Below the pieces are notes generated by a model, which was not told where the DNA came from, ran no database searches, and worked only from the letters and a program-made list of their open reading frames with translations. The translations under genes and the position numbers were made by a program. Below are positions 33,474-42,776 of a stretch of DNA of 64,000 bases, piece after piece. How positions within the stretch are numbered: position 1 is the stretch's first letter; every line of letters begins with the position of its first letter. Origin of the DNA: Alphaproteobacteria bacterium (GTDB taxonomy: Bacteria; Pseudomonadota; Alphaproteobacteria; Sphingomonadales; Sphingomonadaceae); the NCBI GenBank assembly GCA_018970445.1, contig JAGWWF010000005.1, positions 101,853-165,852 of the forward strand, in the 5' to 3' direction.

Positions 33474-34153
33474 GCCCCCACCCTATCGGGCAAACGCGCC
33501 GCCGCCAATGTGGCGCGGGCCAGCGCGGCGGTGGAATTGATCAGCGGCACCGCCACATCGCCCGGCCCCAGCACCAGCGGCACTTCGGTGCAGGCGGCGA
33601 TGATCACATCGGCGCCCGCCGCCGCCAGCCGCGCCGCTTGCGCCGCCAGCGCGGCGCGCGGGGCCGCACCGGTGTCGCCGGCCTTGATGGCATTCACCGC
33701 CGGCTGCACCATGGCCAGATCGCCGTTCAACACCGGCACCGGGCAGCTGCGGCCATAAAGATCCAGCGCCAGTGTGGCCCCCACCGCCAGCACGCCGATG
33801 GCGCGCGGGTTCAGCGCCATGGCCTCGGCCACGGCGGCATCGATCATCGAAACAAACGGCGCGGCGGTGATGGCAGCGGCCCAGCCGTGCGCGGCGTTGC
33901 ACGGCATCGCCAGCACCTGCGCGCCCTGCCCCGCCAGCCCGGCGGCCATCGCCGCCAGCGCCGGGCCGGGCGATGCCGCGCCGTGCAGCGCCGCCGCGTT
34001 GCGATCGGGCACATGCGGGTTGGAATCGATCAGCACGCGCGGATGATCGGCATCGCGCGCCGCTGCCACGCCGGCCACCAGCAGGGCCAGGAAATCGGCG
34101 GTTGCCGCCGGCCCCATGCCGCCGATCACGCCGATCGTGCGCCAGCCGGGCAT
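33470..34153 (-). CDS. Aspartate/glutamate racemase family protein
   Basis: A 227-residue cofactor-independent amino-acid racemase. The two catalytic cysteines are Cys85 (AMPCNAAHG) and Cys188 (AACTEVPL), and the N-terminus has the IGVIGGMGPAATADF signature. The ATG at 34153 shares one base with the stop of the gene in front, so the long open extension upstream is not used. With the neighbouring D-amino-acid enzyme it suggests D-amino-acid metabolism. Confidence 0.92.
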   Translation of the reverse strand: MPGWRTIGVIGGMGPAATADFLALLVAGVAAARDADHPRVLIDSNPHVPDRNAAALHGAASPGPALAAMAAGLAGQGAQVLAMPCNAAHGWAAAITAAPFVSMIDAAVAEAMALNPRAIGVLAVGATLALDLYGRSCPVPVLNGDLAMVQPAVNAIKAGDTGAAPRAALAAQAARLAAAGADVIIAACTEVPLVLGPGDVAVPLINSTAALARATLAAARLPDRVGA

Positions 34154-35154
34154 CAGTTGAAGGCGGGATCGCGCAGCACATCGGCAAAGGCCGACAGCGA
34201 TGGCGATCCGCCGGTGTGCAGGAACAGCACCCGCTGCCCGGCAAACGCGCCCGCCTGCGCCAGGCCGATCAGCCCGGCCATCGCCTTGCCGCTGTAAACC
34301 GGATCCAGCAATATCCCTTCGGCCTGCGCCAGCAGCCGCACCGCCGCCACCATCGCGCGCGTGGGCAGCGAATAACCGGGGCCCACCCAATCATCCAGCG
34401 CCACGATATCGCCGGCCAGCGGCTGCGGCGTGCCCAGCAGATCGGCGGTGGCCTGCGCCAGTTTCAGCACATTGGCTTCCTGTTCGGCACGGGGCCGGCG
34501 CACGTTGATGCCGGTAACGGGAATCGGCGCGTTCAGCGCCACCAGCCCGGCCACCAGCCCCGAATGGGTGCCGGCGCTGCCCGATGCCACCACGATCCGA
34601 TCAAAGGCCACGCCGGCATCAAAGGCCTGGGCCATGATTTCCTGCGCGCAGGCGGCATAGCCCAGCGCCCCCAGCGGGCTGGACCCACCGCCCACGATCA
34701 CATAGGGCCGCCCGCCTGCCGCCGTCACCGCGGCCGCTTCGGCCGCCAGTTCGGCGGCCAGATCGGCCCCGGCCTTCACCATGCGCACAGCGGCCGCGCC
34801 CATCAGATCGAACAGCAGATTGTTGCCCAGCGCCGCCGGCGTGTAGCTGCCGGGCACCCGTTCCTCGATCACCAGCCGGCAGGCCAGACCCTCTTTGGCG
34901 GCCGCCGCCAGGGTGAGGCGGCAATGGTTGGATTGCGGCGCCCCCACGGTGATCAGCGTATCGGCCCCGTGGGCCAGCGCATCGGCCACCAGAAATTCCA
35001 GCTTGCGCGTCTTGTTGCCGCCGCCGGCCAGGCCCAGCAGATCGTCGCGCTTGATCCACAGATCAGCGCCCAGCGCCGCCGAAAGCCGCGGCATCGCTTC
35101 CAGCGGGGTGGCACCCTGCGTGTAGCGGCGGCGGGCAAAACGCGCGAGATTCAT
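34153..35154 (-). CDS. D-cysteine desulfhydrase / ACC deaminase family PLP enzyme
   Basis: A 333-residue fold-type II PLP enzyme. Lys48 in GGGNKTRKLEFL binds the cofactor, and the GAPQSNHCRLTLAAAA and GSAGTHSGL phosphate-binding loops are visible. Most likely it breaks D-cysteine into pyruvate, ammonia and sulphide; ACC deaminase activity is the main alternative and cannot be excluded. It is the first gene of the operon that continues with the racemase, dehydrogenase, gspO and the hydroxylase. Confidence 0.88.
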   Translation of the reverse strand: MNLARFARRRYTQGATPLEAMPRLSAALGADLWIKRDDLLGLAGGGNKTRKLEFLVADALAHGADTLITVGAPQSNHCRLTLAAAAKEGLACRLVIEERVPGSYTPAALGNNLLFDLMGAAAVRMVKAGADLAAELAAEAAAVTAAGGRPYVIVGGGSSPLGALGYAACAQEIMAQAFDAGVAFDRIVVASGSAGTHSGLVAGLVALNAPIPVTGINVRRPRAEQEANVLKLAQATADLLGTPQPLAGDIVALDDWVGPGYSLPTRAMVAAVRLLAQAEGILLDPVYSGKAMAGLIGLAQAGAFAGQRVLFLHTGGSPSLSAFADVLRDPAFN

Positions 35155-35174
35155 CGAGAAAATCCTTCAAACAC

Positions 35175-38100
35175 TCACATGGCAAAGCGCAACGAGGCCA
35201 TCAGCGATTGCGCGGTGAACCCGCTGGCCTGCCGCCGGTCATAGCCCAGCACGGCCACGAAGCCGCCGCCGGCATAGGCAAATTGCCCGCCCAGTTGCAG
35301 TTCACTGGGGCGGATCGCATCGGCGTTCAGCACGAAATCGGTGCCGCCGCCGGCAAAGCGGCCGCCCAGCGCCAGGGCGGCTGCGCCCAGCTGGCTGACA
35401 TAGCCGCCGCGCAGGCCGATTCGCCACGCGCCATCGCCCGACGGCACGACATAATCGGCCGACAGCGCCGCCGTGTTGGTGGTGATCGTCTGGCTGGAGG
35501 CATTCATGGTCAGCGCCAGGCTGCCCATGCCGGTTTCGGTAAAGCCGTTCTGCTGCACCGTCAGCCAGCTGATGCTGTTGGATGGCATGATCGCCAGCCG
35601 CCCGGCCTTCAGGCTGTATCCCAGCGTGCCGCTGGCGCCATAGCTGGTGCCGCGCCACGCCGCCGTGATCGCGCCGGTCTGGGTGCCAAGGCTGAATTCC
35701 CGCCGCGAGCTGTAGCTGGAAAAACCGTAATTGCCGCCAGCCGCCACAAAGAAGCCGCCGAACCGCTTGGCGGCATAGACATCCACCTGGTTGGTGGTGA
35801 TCAGCAACGGCTTGCCCGCCACCCCGCCATAACGCACATCCGACCAGCCGATATTATAGGCCACACCCACCGCATCCAGCCCGATCACCGGAATATCCGC
35901 CCCGATCGCCAGCCCCAGCATGTTGCCGGAAAAGCCCTGGGTGTTGGCCGCATCGCTCTGCCGGATGAAATTGCCGCTTTCCTGAATCCACAGCGTCAGG
36001 CCGTTCAATGTGCCCAGTTCGTCGCGGCTGCCGCCCAGCCTGATCGCAGTCAACCGCTGCGCCACCGCGCCCTGCCCCGGATCGGCCAGGCTGGCCGCCA
36101 TGCGCAGCGGTGCCATGGTGAAGCTGGCCGGGGTGAGCACGCGATAGGCCGCCAGGAATTCCGCCTGGGTGGCCAGGTTGCCGATCGCCGGGCCCAGCGT
36201 GGCATCACCGGCCAGCGCCACCAGCGAGGCATCGAAGAAATTGGCCATGCCGCTGGCCAGACCGACCTGGGTTGCCGTCTTGCGGTTGAGCGTGACCGAC
36301 ACGCTGTTCGCTCCCACCTGCGCGCTGCCCAGCGCATAAAGGAACGGCACGCTGGCGGTATCCACCAGCCCGGCGGCATTGGCCGCGGTGATGCCGCCGG
36401 CGGCGGTGAGCAGGGTGAGCGTCTGGCTGCTGGTGATGCCCGAAACCGCCACCTTCAGCCGGCTGGTATCGGCAAAGCTGGCCGCGCCTGTCACCACCAG
36501 GCCGGGCTGGCCGCCGCGCACCGCGATGGTCAGGGTGCTGGCCCCGCTCATCGCCAGGCTGGACAGGGTGGGCGGCGCGGTGGCCGAAAGATCCAGCGCC
36601 GTCGCCCCCGAAATGGTCAGCGCCAGCGCGCCGCCGCTGCTCACCGGGCCGGTGATCACCGCGCCGCCGCTCATGGTCAGGCTGTTGGCGGCGCTGCCCA
36701 GCGCCAGCCGGCCGGTGATGCGCCCGCCGGTCAGCGCCACGCTGGTGGCACCATTGCCGCCCACCACATCGCCCACGATGCTGCCGCTGTTGCTGATCGT
36801 TACCGCCGCGCTGCCGGCCGAAAGATCGATGGCGCGCGCCGCCTGGCCGCTGGCGGCGGCCACCTGGATGCTGCCGCTGTTGCTGATGCTGGTGATGCTG
36901 CCGGCCAGATCGGCGATGCCGAAACCGGCATTGATGCCACTGGCCTGCACCGCGATGCTGCCGCTGTTCACCACGCTGGCCAGGCTGGCCCCGGCCTGCA
37001 CCACCACGCCGGCGGCAATGCCGCCGGTGCCGGCCGCCGCGCTGCTGGACGCCGGGGTGAGCAGGCTGCCAACGGTGAGCGAACCGGCGTTGCTGAACGC
37101 CGGCACCACTGCGCCGGCGCGCAGTTCAAGGCCGATGGCGGTGGCATCGGTGGCGGCAACGCTGATATCGGACCCCGTCTGGGTGGCGATGCCGCCGGCC
37201 AGCTGCACCTGCCCCGGTGCCAGCCCGGCCGCGCCCAGCACGATGCCGCTTTGCGCCGTGCCGCGGTTGCGGCCCTGCGCCGCCATGCGGCCCCTGTTGA
37301 TGATGGCAAAGCCGTCGCTGCCACTGCCCACCGCGCCCAGCAGCACCGGATCACTGGCAGCAGGCGCAACCAGGATCAGCGGCGTGCCGGCAAAGGCTGC
37401 GATGCTGCCCTGCACCAGCTGGGCGGTGGCGGCGGCACCGGCCGCCGGCGGCGGCACCACCGCGCCATTGACATCAAGGAAATAGCGATCGTTGACAAAG
37501 CCGCCGCCGATGGAGGCGGCGATGCGCACGCCGGCCACGCCTGCCACCGCATCCAGCAGCGTGCCATTGTTGCTGAAGCCCTGATCGGCCCCCACCTGGA
37601 TGGCCTGGCCGCTGGTCAGCCGGCCGCTGATCGGGGCCAGGATCGCCAGCCCGGTGTTGCCGCTGCCGGTGGCCGACAAGGTGCCGAACGTCTGCACATT
37701 GCCGGTGACGGGCGCCGCGATCACGATGCCGCGGCTGCCGGTGCCGGCCACGGCAACCCCGCCCAGCGTGATGTCGCCCACGAACGGCGCCGCGATCAAC
37801 ACGCCGGTGGCGGCATCACCGGTCACCGAAAAGCGCGACTGGGTGCTGCCGGCGATGCTGCCGGTGAACGGGCCGGGGCCACTGACCCACAGGCCGATGT
37901 TGCCGGTCGCCCCGGTGGCGGTGCCGATCACCGAAACCAGGCCATTGTTGGTGAAACTGCCGCTGGCGGTGGCGGCGCTGTCGATGCGCACGCCCACGGC
38001 ATTGATCGAACCGCTGCTGGTGATGGTGCCGGCGTTGCTCAGGCTGTTGGCGCTGTTGATGGTGGCGGCGGTGCCATCGGTGACGGTCACGCTGATGCCG

Positions 38101-38264
38101 GCGTTCACCGCGACATTGGCGCTCTGGCCGCTGCTGGCGGTGGCGGTGATGATCGGCGTGGTCTGATTGGCGCTGATCGTCACGGTCTGGGCGCTGGCGC
38201 TGCCGGCCAGGCTGGTGGCGGCAAGCAGGGCCAGACGAAGGCGGGCGGGCGGCGAAATCATCAT
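35175..38264 (-). CDS. Autotransporter (type V secretion) surface protein
   Basis: A 1029-residue protein with a signal peptide (cut after SAGSASA-like sequence near residue 24), a Ser/Thr/Gly/Ala-rich passenger with repeated N-x-G-S/T-I rungs typical of a beta-helix (to about residue 740), and a C-terminal autotransporter barrel of about 280 residues. The barrel starts near LTLWIQESGNF and ends in aromatic strands and SLRFAM. No protease or lipase catalytic motif is evident, so an adhesive or structural role is likely. Start is ATG 38264 or 38261. It begins 130 bases after the amidase gene ends. Confidence 0.88.
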   Translation of the reverse strand: MMISPPARLRLALLAATSLAGSASAQTVTISANQTTPIITATASSGQSANVAVNAGISVTVTDGTAATINSANSLSNAGTITSSGSINAVGVRIDSAATASGSFTNNGLVSVIGTATGATGNIGLWVSGPGPFTGSIAGSTQSRFSVTGDAATGVLIAAPFVGDITLGGVAVAGTGSRGIVIAAPVTGNVQTFGTLSATGSGNTGLAILAPISGRLTSGQAIQVGADQGFSNNGTLLDAVAGVAGVRIAASIGGGFVNDRYFLDVNGAVVPPPAAGAAATAQLVQGSIAAFAGTPLILVAPAASDPVLLGAVGSGSDGFAIINRGRMAAQGRNRGTAQSGIVLGAAGLAPGQVQLAGGIATQTGSDISVAATDATAIGLELRAGAVVPAFSNAGSLTVGSLLTPASSSAAAGTGGIAAGVVVQAGASLASVVNSGSIAVQASGINAGFGIADLAGSITSISNSGSIQVAAASGQAARAIDLSAGSAAVTISNSGSIVGDVVGGNGATSVALTGGRITGRLALGSAANSLTMSGGAVITGPVSSGGALALTISGATALDLSATAPPTLSSLAMSGASTLTIAVRGGQPGLVVTGAASFADTSRLKVAVSGITSSQTLTLLTAAGGITAANAAGLVDTASVPFLYALGSAQVGANSVSVTLNRKTATQVGLASGMANFFDASLVALAGDATLGPAIGNLATQAEFLAAYRVLTPASFTMAPLRMAASLADPGQGAVAQRLTAIRLGGSRDELGTLNGLTLWIQESGNFIRQSDAANTQGFSGNMLGLAIGADIPVIGLDAVGVAYNIGWSDVRYGGVAGKPLLITTNQVDVYAAKRFGGFFVAAGGNYGFSSYSSRREFSLGTQTGAITAAWRGTSYGASGTLGYSLKAGRLAIMPSNSISWLTVQQNGFTETGMGSLALTMNASSQTITTNTAALSADYVVPSGDGAWRIGLRGGYVSQLGAAALALGGRFAGGGTDFVLNADAIRPSELQLGGQFAYAGGGFVAVLGYDRRQASGFTAQSLMASLRFAM

Positions 38265-38394
38265 GGCAGCATCCGAAACAGCGAAGATGGGGGAATGCGC
38301 GCCTGCATAGCCCATGGCCGGCGAGAATCCAGCCCAAAGCGCCCGGCCGCCCCGCCGCTGCGCCCTGCTGCCCGGCCTGGCCGCTTGCCCGGCT

Positions 38395-39861
38395 TCAGTC
38401 CCCAAACCAGATCGGCGGCCGCCGCTGCGCCCAGGGCGCGGCCTGTTCCAGCTGGAAGGCCAGATCCAGCAGCCTTGCATCATCGCCGCGCCGGCCGGCA
38501 AAATGCATGCCCAGCGGCAGGCCCGCCGTGGTCTGCATGATCGGCACGCTCATCGCGGCTGCGCCCACCAGATTCTGCACCGGCGTGTAGGCGACGATGC
38601 GCATCATGTCGGCCAGCACATCGGCCGGCGGGCGGTGATGGCCCAGCAGGCCGATGGGAATGGCATGGCGCGCCAGCACGGGGGTGAGCAGCAGATCATG
38701 ATCGGTGAACCAGGCGTTGTAGGCATCGCGATAGCCGGCCAGCCGGCCCATCAGCGCGCCGGCATCGGCCGGGGCAACGCCTGCGCCCATGGCCGCCAGA
38801 TGGCGGGTCAACGGCTCCAGCCGGGCCACGCCATCGGGGCCAAGGCCCTTGTTCACTACGGCCACCGCTTCGGCCGCGCCCATGGCCCACAACAGGGTGA
38901 AATCGCGGGCAAAGGCCCCGCCATCGAACGGCATGGCCACATCCAGCACGTTGTGGCCCATGGCCTTCAACAGGTCGCGGGTGCGGGCGATGCCGCCCAG
39001 CACTTCGGCATCGGGCGCGGCATTGTCGGCCCCGGCGGTGACGACGCCGATGCGGAAGCGTTCACCCACCGGGCCGGCCAGGCGCGGCACCGGCACCAGG
39101 CCCGCGCCGCCATCGCCCTGCAGGGATGCCATGGTGAGCGCAGCATCGCGCACCGATCGGGTGAGGACATGATCGACCGCCACGTCGGCCGGATCATCGC
39201 CGCGCTTCTGCCCCGCCAGCCGGCCCCGGCTGGGCTTGAAGCCGAACAGGCCGCACAGATTGGCCGGGATGCGGATGGAGCCGCCGCCATCATTGGCATG
39301 GGCAATCGCCACCACGCCCGCCGCCACCGCCGCCGCGCTGCCGCCCGATGAGCCGCCGGGCGAGAATTCCGGATTCCACGGGTTGCGGGTGGGGCCGTGC
39401 GACAGCGGCTCGGTCACGCACATCAGGCCAAATTCGGGCGTGGCGGTCTTGCCGATCGGGTTGACGTTCATCCGGGTGAAGGCATCGACAAACGCCTCGT
39501 TCGCGCTGGCCGGCGGCACCTGATCAAACGCCCGGCTGCCATGCCTGGTCGGCCAGCCCTTGTAGTCGTTGAGATCCTTGATGAAGGTGGGGATGGACGG
39601 AGTGCGCGCATCGGCCGGCAGCCGGGCGATGGCGCCGGGCCGATCGATCAGCACGGCACAGTTCAGCCGGGCCTGGGCCGCATCGGCGCGATCCAGCGCG
39701 GCGACCAGCACATCGCGGGCCGTCGTCTCGCCGCTGCGCATGCGCGCCGCCAGCGCGGTGGCATCGGCGGGCGGGGCGGGCCGCTGCGCCGCGGCCGGCA
39801 CGGCGGCCAGCGCCGCGCCACTGGCCAGCAACTGCCGGCGGTTCATGCGCACCTCGGCCAT
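38395..39861 (-). CDS. Amidase signature family hydrolase, Tat-exported
   Basis: A 488-residue amidase with the Ser-cisSer-Lys triad: Lys95 (PTFIKDL), the cis-Ser in GGSSGGS (about 172) and the nucleophile Ser197 (DGGGSIRIP). The N-terminus MNRRQLLASGAALAAV is a twin-arginine signal. Start is ATG 39861 or ATG 39846; the upstream open frame is not supported. The amide substrate is unknown. Confidence 0.92.
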   Translation of the reverse strand: MAEVRMNRRQLLASGAALAAVPAAAQRPAPPADATALAARMRSGETTARDVLVAALDRADAAQARLNCAVLIDRPGAIARLPADARTPSIPTFIKDLNDYKGWPTRHGSRAFDQVPPASANEAFVDAFTRMNVNPIGKTATPEFGLMCVTEPLSHGPTRNPWNPEFSPGGSSGGSAAAVAAGVVAIAHANDGGGSIRIPANLCGLFGFKPSRGRLAGQKRGDDPADVAVDHVLTRSVRDAALTMASLQGDGGAGLVPVPRLAGPVGERFRIGVVTAGADNAAPDAEVLGGIARTRDLLKAMGHNVLDVAMPFDGGAFARDFTLLWAMGAAEAVAVVNKGLGPDGVARLEPLTRHLAAMGAGVAPADAGALMGRLAGYRDAYNAWFTDHDLLLTPVLARHAIPIGLLGHHRPPADVLADMMRIVAYTPVQNLVGAAAMSVPIMQTTAGLPLGMHFAGRRGDDARLLDLAFQLEQAAPWAQRRPPIWFGD

Positions 39862-40112
39862 GTCATCCTCCCCCAAACATCCGGCGCAGGGTGGCACGCC
39901 GCCTGCAACCACGCCAGCCCCCACGTGCGGCCACCGCACCCACACCCGGCTGCCACCGGGGCCGCAAGGTCGGCCACCGCGCGCACCAGTCTGGCCACGA
40001 AAACCGCCGGATTTGCCCGCCGAAATCGCCCCCGAATCCCACAAACCAGCCCCGCCCCGGCCAGAGGAGTGAAATTTATCGCTGAATAACAATGCTTTGC
40101 CGGCGCGCTGTC
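39862..40112. other. Gap between amidase and amidohydrolase genes
   Basis: No convincing gene is seen here. It is GC-rich except for 40072-40092, which is AT-richer and may hold the amidase promoter on the minus strand. With the tiny open frame at 40113-40181 the whole gap to the next stop codon is 316 bases. Confidence 0.5.
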
Positions 40113-40181
40113 CTACAGCCCCGATTTCAGGGCATAATCGGCCGGTTCCTTGAAAATCGCATCGTCAATCGGCCGCTTCAT
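40113..40181 (-). CDS. Possible 22-residue small protein coupled to the amidohydrolase gene
   Basis: A tiny open frame starts with ATG at 40181, overlapping the amidohydrolase stop (ATGA), and encodes 22 residues (MKRPIDDAIFKEPADYALKS then two more) before a TAG. The composition is charged and protein-like, unlike the Arg/Pro-rich shadows in this GC-rich genome. It could be a real small protein, a remnant of a larger gene, or chance. No family was recognised. Confidence 0.3.
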   Translation of the reverse strand: MKRPIDDAIFKEPADYALKSGL

Positions 40182-41821
40182 TTGCGGGCGAACACCTGGT
40201 GTCCCGCCAGCCAGGTGCCCGTCACCTTGATCTTCCACAAATCACCGTCCGGCGCGGTGAACGGGTCGCGCTCCAGCGTGATGAAATCGGCCCATTTGCC
40301 CGGCTCCAGCGTGCCGACCATGGTTTCGGCATGGCCGGCCCGCGCCGCCCAGGTGGTGAAGCCGGCGAAGGCATCGATCAGGCTCAACTTCTCCCACGGG
40401 CGCCAGCCGCCGGCCGGCAGACCATCGCGCGATTGCCGCGTCACGGCGGCGTGGATGCCGAACATCGGATCGGGCGGCTCCACCGGGAAATCGCTGCCCA
40501 GCGCCAGCTGCGCGCCGCTCTGCCTGATCGCGGCCCAGGCATAGGCGCCGCCCAGCCGGCCCTCGCCCAGCCTGGCTTCGGCCATGCCCTTGTCGGACGT
40601 GGCGTGGGTGGGCTGCATCGATGCGATCACCTTCAGGCTGGCAAAGCGGCCCAGATCGGCCATATCGAGGATCTGGGCATGTTCGTTGCGGTGGCGCAGC
40701 CTGACGCGCTCCGCCTCCGGCACGGCGGCAAAGCCGTCCATGGTCGACCGGTTGGCCGCGTCGCCAATGGCGTGGACGTTGACTTGAAAGCCGTCGCGGC
40801 TGGCGTCGGTGATCAGCGCCTTCAAGCGATCGGGCGGCAGGATTTCCAGCCCGCGCGTTGACGGCATGTCGGCATAGGGAGCGATCAGATAGGCGCCACG
40901 GCTGCCCAGCGCCCCATCAGACACCAGCTTCATTGCTTGCATGGCGATGCGGTCGCCATAACTCCACGGGATCGGGCCATTGGGTGCGATCGCCTTGCGA
41001 TTGTCGGGCCCGCCGGCCATCGCATAGATGCGCGCGGTCAGCTTGCCGGCCTTGGCAAAGCGCACGTATCGATCCCAGGTGGGCTTGTCCATGCCGGCAT
41101 CATGCGCGCCGGTCAGGCCGGTTTCGGCCATGGTTTCCAGGGATTTTTCCAGCACCAGATCAAGGCGTTGTTCATCATCATCGGGGATGACGCGGGTGAT
41201 CAGCGCCATCGCCTTGTCCACGAACACGCCGGTGGGGTTGCCGGCGGCATCGCGGATGATCTCGCCGCCATCGGGGGCCTTGGTGTCGCGCGTGATGCCG
41301 GCGGCCTTCAGCGCGGCGGTGTTGGCCCAGCCGGCATGGCCATCAACCCGCGCAAACCAGGCCGGGCGATTGCCGGTGGCGGCATCCAGTTCGGCGGCAG
41401 TGGGAAAACGGCCGATCAGCTTGCCATCGGCATACCAGCGCTCCTGATTCCAGCCGCGACCCAGGATCCAGCCGGCGGCCGGCGTGCCGGCCTTGATGCG
41501 GGCCAGAGCTTGCGGGATCGAGGCGGTGTCGCGCAGATCGACCACCAGCTTCAGTTCGCCCAGCCGCATGACATGGCCGTGCGCATCGATCAGGCCGGGC
41601 CACAGCGTGGCGCCCTGCATGTCCACCCGGGCGCCGGCCGGCAGCGCGGCACTGGCCGGCAGCGTCGCCTTCACCTTGCCATCATCGTCAACCACCAGGG
41701 CGGCAAAGCGGTGCAGTTCGCCCTTGCCATCCAGCGTATAGCCATTGGCATTGTGGTAGACCGTATCGGCCAGCGCCGGCATGGCCACGCCCAGCAGACA
41801 GGCGAACAGCAACGTCTTCAT
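40178..41821 (-). CDS. Exported metal-dependent amidohydrolase (YtcJ-like)
   Basis: A 547-residue amidohydrolase with a signal peptide (MKTLLFACLLGVAMPALA). The metal-binding HxH motif is in WPGLIDAHGH, and the C-terminal region has the YtcJ-type LALGSDFPVEPPDP with the metal-ligand Asp. The family acts on varied amide or imidate substrates; this substrate is unknown. The terminal residues GTWLAGHQVF fit the composite beta-sandwich seen in the family. Confidence 0.9.
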   Translation of the reverse strand: MKTLLFACLLGVAMPALADTVYHNANGYTLDGKGELHRFAALVVDDDGKVKATLPASAALPAGARVDMQGATLWPGLIDAHGHVMRLGELKLVVDLRDTASIPQALARIKAGTPAAGWILGRGWNQERWYADGKLIGRFPTAAELDAATGNRPAWFARVDGHAGWANTAALKAAGITRDTKAPDGGEIIRDAAGNPTGVFVDKAMALITRVIPDDDEQRLDLVLEKSLETMAETGLTGAHDAGMDKPTWDRYVRFAKAGKLTARIYAMAGGPDNRKAIAPNGPIPWSYGDRIAMQAMKLVSDGALGSRGAYLIAPYADMPSTRGLEILPPDRLKALITDASRDGFQVNVHAIGDAANRSTMDGFAAVPEAERVRLRHRNEHAQILDMADLGRFASLKVIASMQPTHATSDKGMAEARLGEGRLGGAYAWAAIRQSGAQLALGSDFPVEPPDPMFGIHAAVTRQSRDGLPAGGWRPWEKLSLIDAFAGFTTWAARAGHAETMVGTLEPGKWADFITLERDPFTAPDGDLWKIKVTGTWLAGHQVFARK

Positions 41822-41847
41822 GATTTTCCCCCTGTATTATCAATATC

Positions 41848-42744
41848 TTAATCGTTATTCTTGTCCTTCACCAGCCGCCGGATCAGGCTGGAGGTGTCGT
41901 TGCGGTTGCCGCCAAGTGCCTGAATATCGGCATAGAATTGATCGACCAGCGCAGCCATCGGCAACGGCACGCCCAGCCGCCGGGCCTCGTCCAGCGCCAG
42001 GCCCAGATCCTTGCGCATCCAGTCCACCGCAAAGCCGAAATCAAACTGGCCGCGCACCATGGTGGCGGCGCGATTGTCCATCTGCCAGCTTTGCGCCGCA
42101 CCCTTGCCGATCACATCCACCACCGCGGCCATGTCCAGCCCGGCCTTCATCCCCAGCGCCAGCCCTTCCGACAGGCCGGCCAGGATGCCGGCGATGCACA
42201 ACTGGTTGACCATCTTGGTCAATTGCCCGCAGCCAGCCGGCCCCATATGGCCAATGCGCAGGGCATAGGCGGCCATCACCGGCTCGGCGGCGGCAAAGGC
42301 GGCGGCGCTGCCGCCGACCATGATGGTCAATTTGCCATTTTCCGCCCCGGCCTGACCGCCCGACACCGGCGCATCCACCACCAGCAGCCCACGCGCCTCG
42401 CCATCAGCGGCCAGCCGCCGGGCGATGGCGGCGGACACCGTGGTGTGATCGATGAACAGGCTGCCCGGCGCCATGGCGGCAAAGGCGCCATCCGGCCCCA
42501 GCGTCACCGCTTCCAGATCGGCATCGGCCCCCACGCAGGCGATCACCACATCGGCGCCTGCGGCCGCTGCCGCCGGCGTTGCCGCGCTGCGGCCGCCATG
42601 GGCTGCCACCCAGGCCGCCGCCTTGCCCGGCGTGCGGTTGTAGACGGTGAGACGATGCCCGGCGGCGGCCAGATGCCGGGCCATCGGCGCGCCCATCACC
42701 CCCAGGCCCAGAAATGCGATGGTCTGCAACGTGTCCTGCCCCAT
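41848..42744 (-). CDS. NAD(P)-dependent 3-hydroxyisobutyrate dehydrogenase-like protein
   Basis: A 298-residue beta-hydroxyacid dehydrogenase. The Rossmann signature is FLGLGVMGAPMARHLAAAG, the substrate-binding loop is DAPVSGGQAGAENG, and the catalytic Lys is in GCGQLTKMVNQ. The family includes hydroxyisobutyrate dehydrogenase, tartronate semialdehyde reductase and related succinic-semialdehyde reductases; which one applies is not clear. The ATG at 42744 gives the normal N-terminus; the 12-codon extension does not. Confidence 0.9.
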   Translation of the reverse strand: MGQDTLQTIAFLGLGVMGAPMARHLAAAGHRLTVYNRTPGKAAAWVAAHGGRSAATPAAAAAGADVVIACVGADADLEAVTLGPDGAFAAMAPGSLFIDHTTVSAAIARRLAADGEARGLLVVDAPVSGGQAGAENGKLTIMVGGSAAAFAAAEPVMAAYALRIGHMGPAGCGQLTKMVNQLCIAGILAGLSEGLALGMKAGLDMAAVVDVIGKGAAQSWQMDNRAATMVRGQFDFGFAVDWMRKDLGLALDEARRLGVPLPMAALVDQFYADIQALGGNRNDTSSLIRRLVKDKNND

Positions 42745-42776
42745 GGCGATGGGCTTAGACCCGGTTGGTCGGGGTT

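Noticed and set aside
35208..38540. Very long plus-strand open frame (1110 codons) opposite the autotransporter gene
   Set aside because: It is an antisense shadow caused by high GC and absence of stop codons; the composition (Gly, Arg, His, Gln) is not protein-like and the other strand has a signal peptide and barrel.
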